A stretch of DNA of 64,000 bases, from the NCBI GenBank assembly GCA_028826165.1, contig JAPDFW010000085.1:278679-342678 (forward strand), read 5' to 3'. Shown piece after piece: positions 43,341-52,699 of the stretch; position 1 is the first letter of the stretch, and each line of letters opens with the position of its first letter. The DNA is from Anaeramoeba ignava (taxonomy: Eukaryota; Metamonada; Anaeramoebidae). Position numbers and translations under genes: made by a program. A model generated the notes under the pieces. That model did no database searches, was not told the origin of the DNA, and worked only from the letters and a program-made list of their open reading frames with translations.

Positions 43341-45221
43341 TTAATCAAGTTTCCCAAAACGAACTCGCCAATCTTTGATAATATTAACTCGAAAAGAAGA
43401 TCCACTTTCTCGATAAACAGTTGTTAATCTTTGTGAACCATCAACTTGTAAAGGAGCTAATAAAGTACCATTATCACTTAATAAATTCTTATAATCTTGA
43501 TTAATTTCAGTAACATATCCTCCAAATAAAATTGCATCAAATGGTCCTTTATCTTTAATTGGTTGAACATCTTCAATACTTTCATTGTAAATCCAATCCA
43601 TAATATTAGAAAGTGGAGTGTTATGTTGGCAAATTCCTTGTGCCTTTTCTAAAGCTTCGTTTTGTGAGGAATACACAACAATTTTTCCATTCAATCCAAC
43701 AATTTGAGCTGCAATGCTTTGAATATATCCTCCTTTGGCTCCAACAAATAAAACTGAAAATCCTGGTGATAAATGAACAAGTGATAATTGTGCTCCAACA
43801 ATTTCAGGTGAACTTGTATTCGATTGTGTTGAAGCCTTCATTGCGCGTGAATATGTATATGCTAATAAAATCTCACTTGATTGAAGTTGTGAAGTTTGGT
43901 TCCATCCTTTTCTTCTTTGTGAAAATGTGAATAAATGTCTTGGAACTACTTCAATTGCTTGCAATATGGATGAATTGAAAATGTTCCGAAAATTTGATTT
44001 GGATTTTAAATCCCCAATCATGTTGAATCTGAGTTTCTTTGTCTCTTCAGTATCAGTATCATCTTTCCATTTTATTCCAATAGTTTTAACTGGAACAATT
44101 TTACTTTTAACTTGATTGGAAATTTCTGTTGTTGTTGTGATTTTGGGTGATTTTGGTGGACTTTGTTCATAATTAGGTTTCATGTTCATTTTAGAATGTA
44201 ATGTTAGGTCTTTCATTCCACTTTCAATTTCCATTTTCTTGAAACATTTCTCAAATTCATCCAAATTAGGTCGATTTTCTTGTTCATGATCCCATCCTTT
44301 TTTGATTAATTCTTTCAATTCGTTCATATCATTTGGGAAATCTTTTTCAATATCAGGTCTTTCTCCTTTCATAATTTTCAAAACAAGTCTTCCAACTGAA
44401 ATTCCTTTATAAGGTTCTTGTTTGGAAAACAATTGATAAAAAATGATTGATAAACTGTAAACATCACATGAACTTCCATAAATAGTTCCTTCATCCAATA
44501 ATTCTGGTGCTGTATAAGCAATAGTTCCAGCAACTGTTGTGTTTCTATTAACTGTTTGAAGAACTCTTGAAATTCCAAAATCAGTTATTTTTGGATTTCC
44601 TTTTGTAAGTAAAATATTTGCTGGTTTTAAATCTCGATGTGCAATTTTTTTTCTGTGAAGAAACTTCAATCCATTAATTATTCCTAATCCAATAGTGATT
44701 GATTCATGTTTTGTTAAATTTGGAATTGATTCTAATAAACTTCCTTGTTCTGCAAATTCCATTATGATTCCTGATGTATTTTCAAATTTCACAATTCCAT
44801 AAATTTGAATAATATTTGGATGAGAAAGGCCGATTGATAAATTGATTTCATCTTTTAGTTGTTTTTCAGCATTTTCATCACCACCAACTCTTAATTTTTT
44901 AACTACAATATTTTGATTTCCCCATTTTGCTTTGAAAATATCAGCTGAAGCTCCTGTTTGGAAAGGATTTGGATCAATTATAATTTCTTCCAAAGGAATA
45001 ACAGGAACATCACTTATTCTTTCTCCAATTTCTTCAGCAATTTGTAAAAGTGAAATATTTGTAATGAATTTTGATTTATCCAATCTTAAACGACAAAAAG
45101 GACAAGTTTTCACATTTTCAACACATTTTTCACAAATTGAATGACCATTTGAACATATTATAATTGGTTTTCTTTTTGAATCAAATCTTTCAAAACAAAT
45201 TGCGCATTTGACTGTTTCCAT
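43341..45221 (-). CDS. RING finger / TKL-type protein kinase / isoaspartyl O-methyltransferase-like fusion
   Basis: A single 626-codon exon. Residues 6-43 form a C3HC4 RING (Cys6, 9, 23, His27, Cys30, 33, 40, 43). Residues of about 78-330 form a protein kinase with VVKK at 107-110, alpha-C Glu125, HRDLKPANILL at 195 (catalytic Asp197, Asn202), DFG at 214-216 and APE at 238-240. The glycine loop is weak (FQTGASADIF). The best fit is the tyrosine-kinase-like group. Residues of about 395-626 align with protein-L-isoaspartate methyltransferase: VPRHLF at 426-431, a degenerate AdoMet motif I (VGAKGGY at 493-499), PFDAILF at 560-566 and GTLLAPLQ. The degenerate glycine motif makes methyl transfer doubtful. 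The open frame is continuous across all three parts, and no stop or splice site separates them. Confidence 0.9.
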   Translation of the reverse strand: METVKCAICFERFDSKRKPIIICSNGHSICEKCVENVKTCPFCRLRLDKSKFITNISLLQIAEEIGERISDVPVIPLEEIIIDPNPFQTGASADIFKAKWGNQNIVVKKLRVGGDENAEKQLKDEINLSIGLSHPNIIQIYGIVKFENTSGIIMEFAEQGSLLESIPNLTKHESITIGLGIINGLKFLHRKKIAHRDLKPANILLTKGNPKITDFGISRVLQTVNRNTTVAGTIAYTAPELLDEGTIYGSSCDVYSLSIIFYQLFSKQEPYKGISVGRLVLKIMKGERPDIEKDFPNDMNELKELIKKGWDHEQENRPNLDEFEKCFKKMEIESGMKDLTLHSKMNMKPNYEQSPPKSPKITTTTEISNQVKSKIVPVKTIGIKWKDDTDTEETKKLRFNMIGDLKSKSNFRNIFNSSILQAIEVVPRHLFTFSQRRKGWNQTSQLQSSEILLAYTYSRAMKASTQSNTSSPEIVGAQLSLVHLSPGFSVLFVGAKGGYIQSIAAQIVGLNGKIVVYSSQNEALEKAQGICQHNTPLSNIMDWIYNESIEDVQPIKDKGPFDAILFGGYVTEINQDYKNLLSDNGTLLAPLQVDGSQRLTTVYRESGSSFRVNIIKDWRVRFGKLD

Positions 45222-45371
45222 TTTTTTTTTATAAAAGTTTTTGGAAAATGAAAAAAGAAAAAAAATGAAAAATGAAAAATGTTTTTTTGGATTTGAAAAA
45301 GCAAAAAAAAAATATAATTAAATTCATTTTTTCTTTTTAAATCCAAAAAAAAAAAAAAAAAATTTAATAAA

Positions 45372-47021
45372 ATGTATCATTTGCTAAGCAAAAAAAAACA
45401 AGAGGAAGAAGAAAGGCAAAAACTTAAAAGAGAAGAAATGATAAATTACTCTCCAGAATTAGCAATTTATAAAAACAAAGGAGTTTTAAAAATTAAAGAA
45501 AATGAACTAAAAAGATTAAAAGGAGAAAATTATTTAAGATCTAATCAAAATAACAGAATTCCATCAATAGAAGAAAATTTGATAATAAATAATCTACCTC
45601 CAGAAAGTAATTTGATAAATAAATCATTTCAATTAATCAAAAATTAATCCAAAATCATAATTCAAAAAATGGGAATAGTTTTAATAATGATTTGTGAATA
45701 TTTATCACCTGGAGAATTTGGTATATTTGGAATGACTTGCGCTTTTTTTCGTGAAATTTATGATGATCAAGAAACATGGAGAAAAATAGCAAAATCCTAT
45801 AATGAATTTTTTATTTGTGATTATTATGAATTCAACAATGATATTTATCGACATGATTTATTTGGATTTCAAACTCCCATTCATCAAGAAATGGAAATAA
45901 TCAAAACAGAAAAGCAAAAAGAAGATTTCCCCAATTTAAGTAGAAAACATTTTGAGAAGTGGAATGAAAAACGAGAAAAAAGATTGAAACAATATTTCAA
46001 TAATGGGAAAATTGATGAATCAACAATGAAGGATGAGCATTGGAACAGAAGATTGCCAGTTTTAAACTCAACAGAAGAAGAAAGAGTTGAGTATATCAAT
46101 TTACTAGAAAATCCTAAAGAAGAGATGCTTGAAAAAGGAAGAAAAATTTATGAATTATTTCTGGAAGAGAAAAAAAGAAGAACAAATTTAGAGAAATATT
46201 CTGAAAGACAAAAAGAATTGAGGCATGTCAAAAAAAAAGAGGAGCGATTTTTTATCTTTTTTGGGATTTTATTTCTTCTTGGATTTTCAGTTTACATAAT
46301 TTTAATTACTCTCAAAATTGAAAGGAAAATTGAATCAAAATTAAGTTATCTGAGTATCTCAACTTTGATTCCTCTTTTTGGATTATTGATTGTTTTGGTG
46401 TATGATTTAATTTTGAAGGTGATGGCAAGAAAAATGAAGTATTATTTGGAGGAAGATTTGTATTTTGTTTCGTTGTCATTTTGTTTATTGGTATTTATTG
46501 GAATTGTGTTAATTGGATTGAAAGTGGATCATTTTATGAAATGCTCTTGGTTGATTGTTTTGATTCCTTTTATACTTTATTCCGCTATTTTTTCGATTTT
46601 TCTTTTTGTTTACATCCTGATTTTGTATTGGAAACAGAGAAAAGAATTACTATTTATTGCTCTACTTTGCTTTTGGTTTATTCCATTTTTGGTTTTTTTA
46701 GGATTAAAACTTGATGGGAAAATCAAATGGAATTATGGAATTGTTTTTATTCCTTTATTTCTTCAAGTTTTATCGTTAGTAGCTAGTTTTTTCTTAACAA
46801 ATTTCTGGGGGAATGTTGGAGGTTTTATAACCAAAATGGGAATATTTTTGATTTTATTTTTTTGGATCATCTTTTTGATTATTTTTATTATTTATTTGGA
46901 AAAAGATGGAATTTATAATATTTATTATCCTTTTATTCCAATTTATATTTTTTTTGGTATTTCTGATATTTTTGGTTGTATTTCGGTTATATTAGGGATT
47001 ATTTTACCAGATTTTCAATAA
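45372..47021 (+). CDS. F-box protein fused to a TMEM185-type multi-pass membrane domain, two exons
   Basis: Exon 1 (45372-45606) encodes a charged N terminus ending INNLPPE. A 72-nt intron (GTAATT..AATAG) follows, and exon 2 is 45679-47021. Joining in phase 1 gives LPPEILIMICEYLSPGEFG, then MTCAFFREIY and TWRKIAK, a canonical F-box. Read without splicing, the F-box is cut in half and two false genes appear. A charged helical region follows, then about eight TM helices from residue 270 on. These have the repeated motif of the transmembrane fragile-X-F (TMEM185) family (LKVDHFMKCSWLIVLIP, LKLDGKIKWNYGIVFIP). The total is 525 residues. An F-box anchored in a membrane suggests an SCF ligase acting at an organelle surface (inference). 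Confidence 0.85.
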
Positions 47022-47109
47022 AAAAAAAAAAAACGTTTTTCATTTTTTTTTCATTTTTTTTTTTCAATTTTTAAAACAAATAATAATTTTATTTTATTAA
47101 TAAAACAAA

Positions 47110-49523
47110 ATGAATATTTATGAAGCTTTAAAAAATTATATTTCAAATATGCTTAGTGAAGTTCAAGGAATGAAAGTATTAGTTTTAGATCATGAAACAA
47201 CTGGAATAATTTCCTTAATTTATTCACAATCAGAACTTCTTCAAAAACAAGTAAATTCATTAATAAAATTAATTATAAAATTATTTATAAAATTATTTAT
47301 AAAATTATTTATAAAATTATTTATAAAATTTTTAATAAAATTATTTATAAAATTAAATATAAAATTAAATATAAAATTATTTATAAAATTAAATATAAAA
47401 TTATTTATAAAATTATTTATAAAATTATTTATAAAATTATTTATAAAATTATTTATAAAATTATTTATAAAATTAATTATTAAATTAAATATAAAATTAA
47501 TTATAAAATTATTTATAAAATTAATTATTAAATTATTTATAAAATTATTTATAAAATTATTTATAAAATTATTTATAAAATTAAATATAAAATTAAATAT
47601 AAAATTATTTATAAAATTAAATATAAAATTAAATATAAAATTAATTATAAAATTAAATATAAAATTATTTATAAATTTAAATATAAAATTATTTATAAAA
47701 TTATTTATAAAATTATTTATAAAATTATTTATAAAATTATTTATAAAATTAATTATAAAATTATTTATAAAATTAAATATAAAATTAAATATAAAATTAT
47801 TTATAAAATTATTTGTAAAATTATTTATTAAATTATTTATAAAACTATTTATAAAAATTATTGAATTGAAAATCAGGTCTTTCTAGTAGACAAATTGGAA
47901 AAACAAGAAAGAGAAACTTTAACACACCTGAAAGGATTAATATTCATAAGACCAGAAAGACAAAATATAATCAAAATAAGCGAAGAATTACAAAATCCAA
48001 AATATGGAGAATATCACATATTTTTCTCAAACATAATTCAAAAAAATCAATTAGAAGAATTAGCAAAAGCAGACACACACAAAGCAATCCACCAAGTGCA
48101 AGAGTTCTACGCAGATTACCACGCAGTGAATCCTGATCTTTTTGCGTTAAATATCCCATCGGTTAACGATATTTTAACAAAAAATCCAGACAAGTCGTTG
48201 ATCACAAGAATTGCGGAAGGAATTGCGTCTGTATGTTTATCACTAAAAAAAAACCCTGTAATACGGTACCAATCAGGGTTTGAAACAACACATCTTATTG
48301 CGGCAAAATTGTACGGGATCATCAAGAAGGATCAAGAGCTGTTTGACTTTCGACGCAAAGGATCACGACCGTTACTTTTGATTTTGGATCGCCGGTCCGA
48401 TCCTGTGACACCACTCCTGAATCAATGGACATACCAGGCAATGGTCCATGAAATGTTTGGCGTTGAGAAGAACATTGTGTCGCTAAAGAGCGTAGTGGGG
48501 ATGCGAAAAGACATGCAGGAAATTGTTCTTTCGCCGTATCAAGACGAATTCTATCGGGATAACATGTTTCTAAATTTTGGAGAACTTGGTGATTCAATGA
48601 AACAGCTTGTTGAAGGATACTCGGAGACATCGAAATTTACGCAGAACATTCAGACGATTGAAGATATGAAGCGTTTTGTGGAGCAATACCCAGAATTCAA
48701 GAAGATTTCTGGGAACGTAACAAAGCATGTCACGCTTGTTTCGGAAATTTCACGAAATATTGATGTTAAATCTCTTTTCGAGGTTAGCGAACTTGAGCAA
48801 AGCCTCGCAACAACAGAGAGCCACAAAACACACTATGAAGGAATTGAGCGGATGATTGAGAAATACGAGGTCTCAAAACGAGATGCGTTGAGACTGGCGC
48901 TTTTGTATGCGTTGAGATACCAAAATAAGTCCAACAATAAAACATCAACGCTTATTGAAAGTCTCCACAGAAAAGGCGTATCCAGCGAGAAGCTGAGATT
49001 GCTAACACAGATTGTTTTGTATGCAGGGTCTCAAGTGCGTCCTGAAGACATTTTTTACAACAAAAATATTTTGTCAATGCTTCGAGGTCGTTTTAAGAAA
49101 AGTCTCAAAGATGTTGAGTCTATTTACACACAACACACAACGCTTCTTGCCGAGATCATCGACAAGGCAAAGAAGAACAAGCTCTCGGAAACCTCTTTTC
49201 CTTTTATTAGCCAAGACTCGAAATCGAACCAAGAAGTTCCTCTTCAAAATTTGATTGTTTTCTTTGTTGGCGGTGCTACTTATGAAGAGGCAACTGCAAT
49301 CCATGAGTTCAACTCAAAATCTTCTCCTCTTATTGATAATGATCCAAATTCAAAAGTCCATATTTCTCAAGTTCCTAAATCTCGATCAACTCAAAAATCT
49401 ATTAATTCTCAATTGGATATTCCTTTAAATGTTATTTTGGGTGGAAATTGGATTCATAATTCAAAGAGTTTTTTGAAAGAAGTTGCAAAATTTAAACCTG
49501 AAAAGTCACATAAAAAGAACTAA
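47110..49523 (+). CDS. VPS45: Vps45-type Sec1/Munc18 (SM) protein, two exons
   Basis: Exon 1 (47110-47250) encodes MKVLVLDHETTGIISLIYSQ, ending LLQKQ. Exon 2 (47877-49523) begins VFLVDKLEKQERETLTHLKG. The join is phase 0 (GTAAAT..TCAG), giving 595 residues. Diagnostic segments are FIRPERQNI, PKYGEYHIFFSN, VQEFYADYHAVNPDLFALN, LLILDRRSDPVTPLLNQWTY, the central YEVSKRDALRLALLYALRY and the C-terminal IVFFVGGATYEEATAIHEF. Vps45 binds the Tlg2/syntaxin-16 SNARE and supports traffic from endosome to trans-Golgi. It sits in the same window as VAMP7 and Rab14 but is not co-transcribed with them. The 626-nt intron is a 12-nt repeat without stops in the exon-1 frame, so translation would run straight into it. 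The centre of exon 2 is strikingly GC-richer than its ends. Confidence 0.94.
47251..47876 (+). repeat. Vps45 intron, stop-free AAAATTATTTAT 12-nt repeat
   Basis: Units AAAATTATTTAT, AAAATTAATTAT and AAAATTAAATAT read as Leu-Phe-Ile-Lys, Leu-Ile-Ile-Lys and Leu-Asn-Ile-Lys in the exon-1 frame. The intron is kept open in that frame over its full length. Its length, 626 nt, is not a multiple of three, so retention would shift exon 2. Confidence 0.9.
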
Positions 49524-49878
49524 TAATTTTAAAAGAAAATTTTAAAACAATTTTTCAAACAAATTTTTTAAATAAATTAAAAGAAAAATTTAAACAATTT
49601 TTAAACAATTTAAAAAGTTAAAAAAAAGTTAAAAAAAAGTTAAAAAAAGTTAAAAAAAAGTGGAACAAGATTTGAAATAAATAAAAGATTTTAAATAAAA
49701 GATTTGGTTTTATTTTTGAAAGTTTAATTTAGAAAAAAGGGAAAAAACAAAACAAATTGAAAAGAGTGCTTACAAAAAGAAAATCAAAAAGAAAATCAAA
49801 AAGAAAATCAAAAAGAAAATCAAAAAGAAAAAGAAAATGGAAAATCAAAAAGAAAATCGAATTAGGAAAAAAAAAATG
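49524..49878. other. Convergent 3' intergenic spacer
   Basis: A-rich, between the 3' ends of Vps45 (plus) and the U-box gene (minus). It contains AAAAAAGTT repeats at 49610-49660 and an AAAATCAAAAAG repeat at 49780-49860. No gene is seen. Confidence 0.6.
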
Positions 49879-50448
49879 TCAATTCTTTTGAGACTCCATT
49901 AAAGATAATTCTAAAATTCTTTGAAATATTTCCTCTTCAGTTTCTTGATAATTGTTTTGTTGAGATTCTTCAAGAGAAATACGAATAGCTTCACGTAAAT
50001 TAGGGTCATTATCAAGAGAATCAATTTTCTTTAAATTTTGCTTTAAAGATTCAGTTTTTGGAGGATTTTGATTTTTTGGTTCATCTGGATTAACAGGATT
50101 GAATTGATTAGGTTGATTCAAATGATTAGATTGATTTGGAGTTTCAGGTTGAGAACGAATTGCATCCAATAAAACCTCTTTATTTTTTCGATATTCTTCA
50201 CATTTCTTTTTCATTGATTTATCAGGAACTAATTTGTAATTTGTAAATCTTTTTCCAGTTAGTGGGCTTTCTACTTCTTTGTAATTGTGCTTTTTGAACC
50301 AAGCTTCAATCCACACTTTTTCATATGTATGTCCATCACTTGCTTTTACTGGATTTTTGAAAATATCAAATCCAATCGGACAACATAATTCTTCGGGATC
50401 TCGTATAAGATGCTCATCATTTTCAAAATCATTTGTGGATGTACTCAT
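49879..50448 (-). CDS. U-box protein with two C-terminal ubiquitin-interacting motifs
   Basis: A single exon of 189 residues. Residues of about 17-95 form a U-box (ELCCPIGFDIFKNPVKASDG, TYEKVWIEAWFKKHN, SPLTGKRFTNYKLVPDKSMK). A polar Asn/Pro/Gln linker follows. The C terminus has two UIM-like helices (DPNLREAIRISLEESQ and EIFQRILELSLMESQ), each with the acidic stretch, Ala/Ile and Ser pattern of UIMs. An E3 or E4 ligase that also binds ubiquitin chains is the probable role. It is divergent from the RCC1-BTB copy at 50549, with a 100-bp spacer. Confidence 0.88.
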   Translation of the reverse strand: MSTSTNDFENDEHLIRDPEELCCPIGFDIFKNPVKASDGHTYEKVWIEAWFKKHNYKEVESPLTGKRFTNYKLVPDKSMKKKCEEYRKNKEVLLDAIRSQPETPNQSNHLNQPNQFNPVNPDEPKNQNPPKTESLKQNLKKIDSLDNDPNLREAIRISLEESQQNNYQETEEEIFQRILELSLMESQKN

Positions 50449-50548
50449 TTTTAAAAATGAAAAAAAATGAAAAAAATTTTTTAGTTTTTTTTTTTAATTA
50501 ATTTTTTTTTTCATTTTTTTCATTTTTTTCATTTTTTTCTTTTTAAAA
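50449..50548. promoter_or_regulatory. Divergent promoter between the U-box gene and RCC1-BTB copy C
   Basis: A 100-bp A/T-rich spacer with CATTTTTTT units toward copy C and the mirror pattern toward the U-box start. The last 33 bp match the leader of the other RCC1-BTB copies. Confidence 0.4.
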
Positions 50549-52321
50549 ATGAATGATTGTTTATTTTTTGGAAGAAATAAAATTGCAATTCTTTTCAAAA
50601 ATGAACCAGAAAAAATAACAAAACCAATTCAATTTAAATTTGAAAATGAAAATGAAAATGAAAATGAAAAACAAATTAAACAAATTTCATCAAGTTATTT
50701 TGGAACATTTTTCCTTTTTGAAAATGGAAAAGCAATAGAATATTTAACCGAAAAATATTCAAAACAAAATCCTCAAAAAATCCAAATTGAAGAAAATATT
50801 CAAAAAATATCTGCTGGTGGTGATAATATAGCTATTTTAACAAAAGAAGGAAATGTATTTGCAAAAGGAAAAGATATTAATCAAAAAAATCCAAATGAAT
50901 TTATCAATATTTCATCATTAATTGAAGATACAAATGATAGAATAATTCAAGATATAGTTTGTTCAAGAAATTCAATTTACTTATTAACTTCAAATCAAAA
51001 TGCTTATGGAATTGGTGATAATGAAGATGGTCAACTTGGTTTTGATTCTAAAACACTTAAAAAAACAGAAAAACCAATTTTAATGATGAAAAATGTTTCT
51101 AAAATATTTTCAGGAAATACTTCTTATCATCTTTTTCTTTTAAATTTAAATCAAGAATTATTTGGATGCGGATATAATTTTCACAGTAAACTTGGATTAA
51201 GAGAATCAAGAAAAGAAGAAAAAAAAATCAAAAAATTAACCAAAATCCAAAATATTCCAAAAGGCAAAATAATTGATATTCAATCTGGATTTAGTTTTTC
51301 AATAATGTTGATTGAAGATGAAAATGAAAATTCAAAAAGAAAACTTTATTCATGTGGAAGATATAGATTTAATGGACTTGGCAAAAGTGAAGATACTTAT
51401 GAATTTACTGAAATCAAATCATCTTTATTTAAAAATGATAATATTATTGATTTTTCTGTTGGAAATGCTCATACTTTGATTTTAACTTCTAATTCAAAAT
51501 TGATTGTATTTGGAAATAATTCTTATGGTCAATTAGGAACTGGAGATAGAAATAATCAACCAATTCCAATTCAAATTAAACTTCCTAAATTAAGATTTAA
51601 TGAAAATATTTCTAATTATCATCTTTCTTGTGAAAATGAAAAATCATTTATTTATTATTCTCCTTTTTCTTTTTCTAATCTTGAAGAAGATTTGATAAAA
51701 TTATTTAGAAGAAAAGAATTTTGTGATATTTCATTTAAAACAGAAAATGGAGAAATAATCGAAGCTCATAAATTAATATTAAAATATAGATTAAATCAAA
51801 ATCAAAATGAAATTGAAAAACTTCAAGAAATTATTTCAAAAAAATCAATTAAAGAATCAAATCAAATATTTGAAATGATTTATTCAAATAATTCCAAAAT
51901 AAATCCAAAATTATATTCTGAAATTAAAGAAATTATAAATTTAAATGAAAAAATTGAAGAAACAATTAAAAGAATTTATTTAAATGAAAATGAAAATGAA
52001 AAAGATTTTATAATTGAAAGAAAAGAAAAACAATATAGATTTCCTAAATTAATATTAATAATGAGAAGTGAATTATATCGAGGAATGTTTTTATCTGTAA
52101 CTGAAGATAAATCTAATAAAGTTACAGATTATAGTGAATTAAGTAATAAATCATTTCAAATATTTGAATATTGGATTTATTCAAATCAAATTAAAGAAGG
52201 AATTCAAATTACACAAGAAATAATTGATGAGATTGAAATTGGAATTGATTATTTTCAATTAAATCAAACAAATCCAAATTTATTTGATTTATTAATTAAA
52301 AAATTTAATAATCAAAATTAA
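50549..52321 (+). CDS. RCC1/double BTB protein (IBtk-like), copy C, intact
   Basis: A 590-residue uninterrupted copy and one of the two best references for the family. The N terminus is MNDCLFFGRNKI, then four Asn-Glu pairs. RCC1-type blades are at about 153 (YGIGDNEDGQLGF), 206 (LFGCGYNFHSKLGL), 266 (YSCGRYRFNGLGK) and 320 (VFGNNSYGQLGTGD). The first BTB starts at about 392 (CDISFKTENGEII) and the second at about 484 (DFIIERKEKQYRFPKLILIM, then RSELYRGMF). It ends DYFQLNQTNPNLFDLLIKKF. This corresponds to the animal IBtk layout of an RCC1 propeller before tandem BTBs. A Cullin-3 adaptor role is plausible but untested. The blades vary more between copies than the BTB part, which is nearly invariant. 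Confidence 0.88.
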   Translation: MNDCLFFGRNKIAILFKNEPEKITKPIQFKFENENENENEKQIKQISSSYFGTFFLFENGKAIEYLTEKYSKQNPQKIQIEENIQKISAGGDNIAILTKEGNVFAKGKDINQKNPNEFINISSLIEDTNDRIIQDIVCSRNSIYLLTSNQNAYGIGDNEDGQLGFDSKTLKKTEKPILMMKNVSKIFSGNTSYHLFLLNLNQELFGCGYNFHSKLGLRESRKEEKKIKKLTKIQNIPKGKIIDIQSGFSFSIMLIEDENENSKRKLYSCGRYRFNGLGKSEDTYEFTEIKSSLFKNDNIIDFSVGNAHTLILTSNSKLIVFGNNSYGQLGTGDRNNQPIPIQIKLPKLRFNENISNYHLSCENEKSFIYYSPFSFSNLEEDLIKLFRRKEFCDISFKTENGEIIEAHKLILKYRLNQNQNEIEKLQEIISKKSIKESNQIFEMIYSNNSKINPKLYSEIKEIINLNEKIEETIKRIYLNENENEKDFIIERKEKQYRFPKLILIMRSELYRGMFLSVTEDKSNKVTDYSELSNKSFQIFEYWIYSNQIKEGIQITQEIIDEIEIGIDYFQLNQTNPNLFDLLIKKFNNQN

Positions 52322-52690
52322 AATTAAAATTAAAATTAAAATTAAAAAAAAATTAAAAATTAAAATTAAAATTAAAATTTAAAATTAAAATTAAAATTTT
52401 TAAAATCAAAATTCAAATGAAAAATTATTTTCAAAAATTAAAAAAAATTAAATTAAAATGAAAAGTTAAAATAACAAATTAAAATTAAAATTAAAATGAA
52501 AATTAAAATTAAAAATTAAAATTAAAATTAAAATTAAAATTAAAGGAAAAATTGGAAAATTAAAATTAAAATTAAAATCAAAATTAAAATCAAGATTCAA
52601 ATTAAAATCAAAATCAAAATTAAAATTAAAGAAAAAATTAAAAATATCTGTAAAAATTAAAAATCCAAAAATTTTTAAAAAGAAGGAATT
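52322..52690. repeat. Decaying AAAATT repeat after RCC1-BTB copy C
   Basis: AAAATT and AAAATC units broken by many substitutions and insertions. No ORF. Confidence 0.75.
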
Positions 52691-52699
52691 TTTAATTAA

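Noticed and set aside
45372-45647. Separate small charged protein of 91 residues
   Set aside because: It is exon 1 of the F-box gene. The donor at 45607 and acceptor ending 45678 join it to the downstream frame and complete the F-box.
47251-47876. A 258-residue protein with Leu-Phe-Ile-Lys repeats continuing Vps45 exon 1
   Set aside because: It is the retained intron. Splicing at GT 47251 and AG 47876 restores uninterrupted Vps45 homology.
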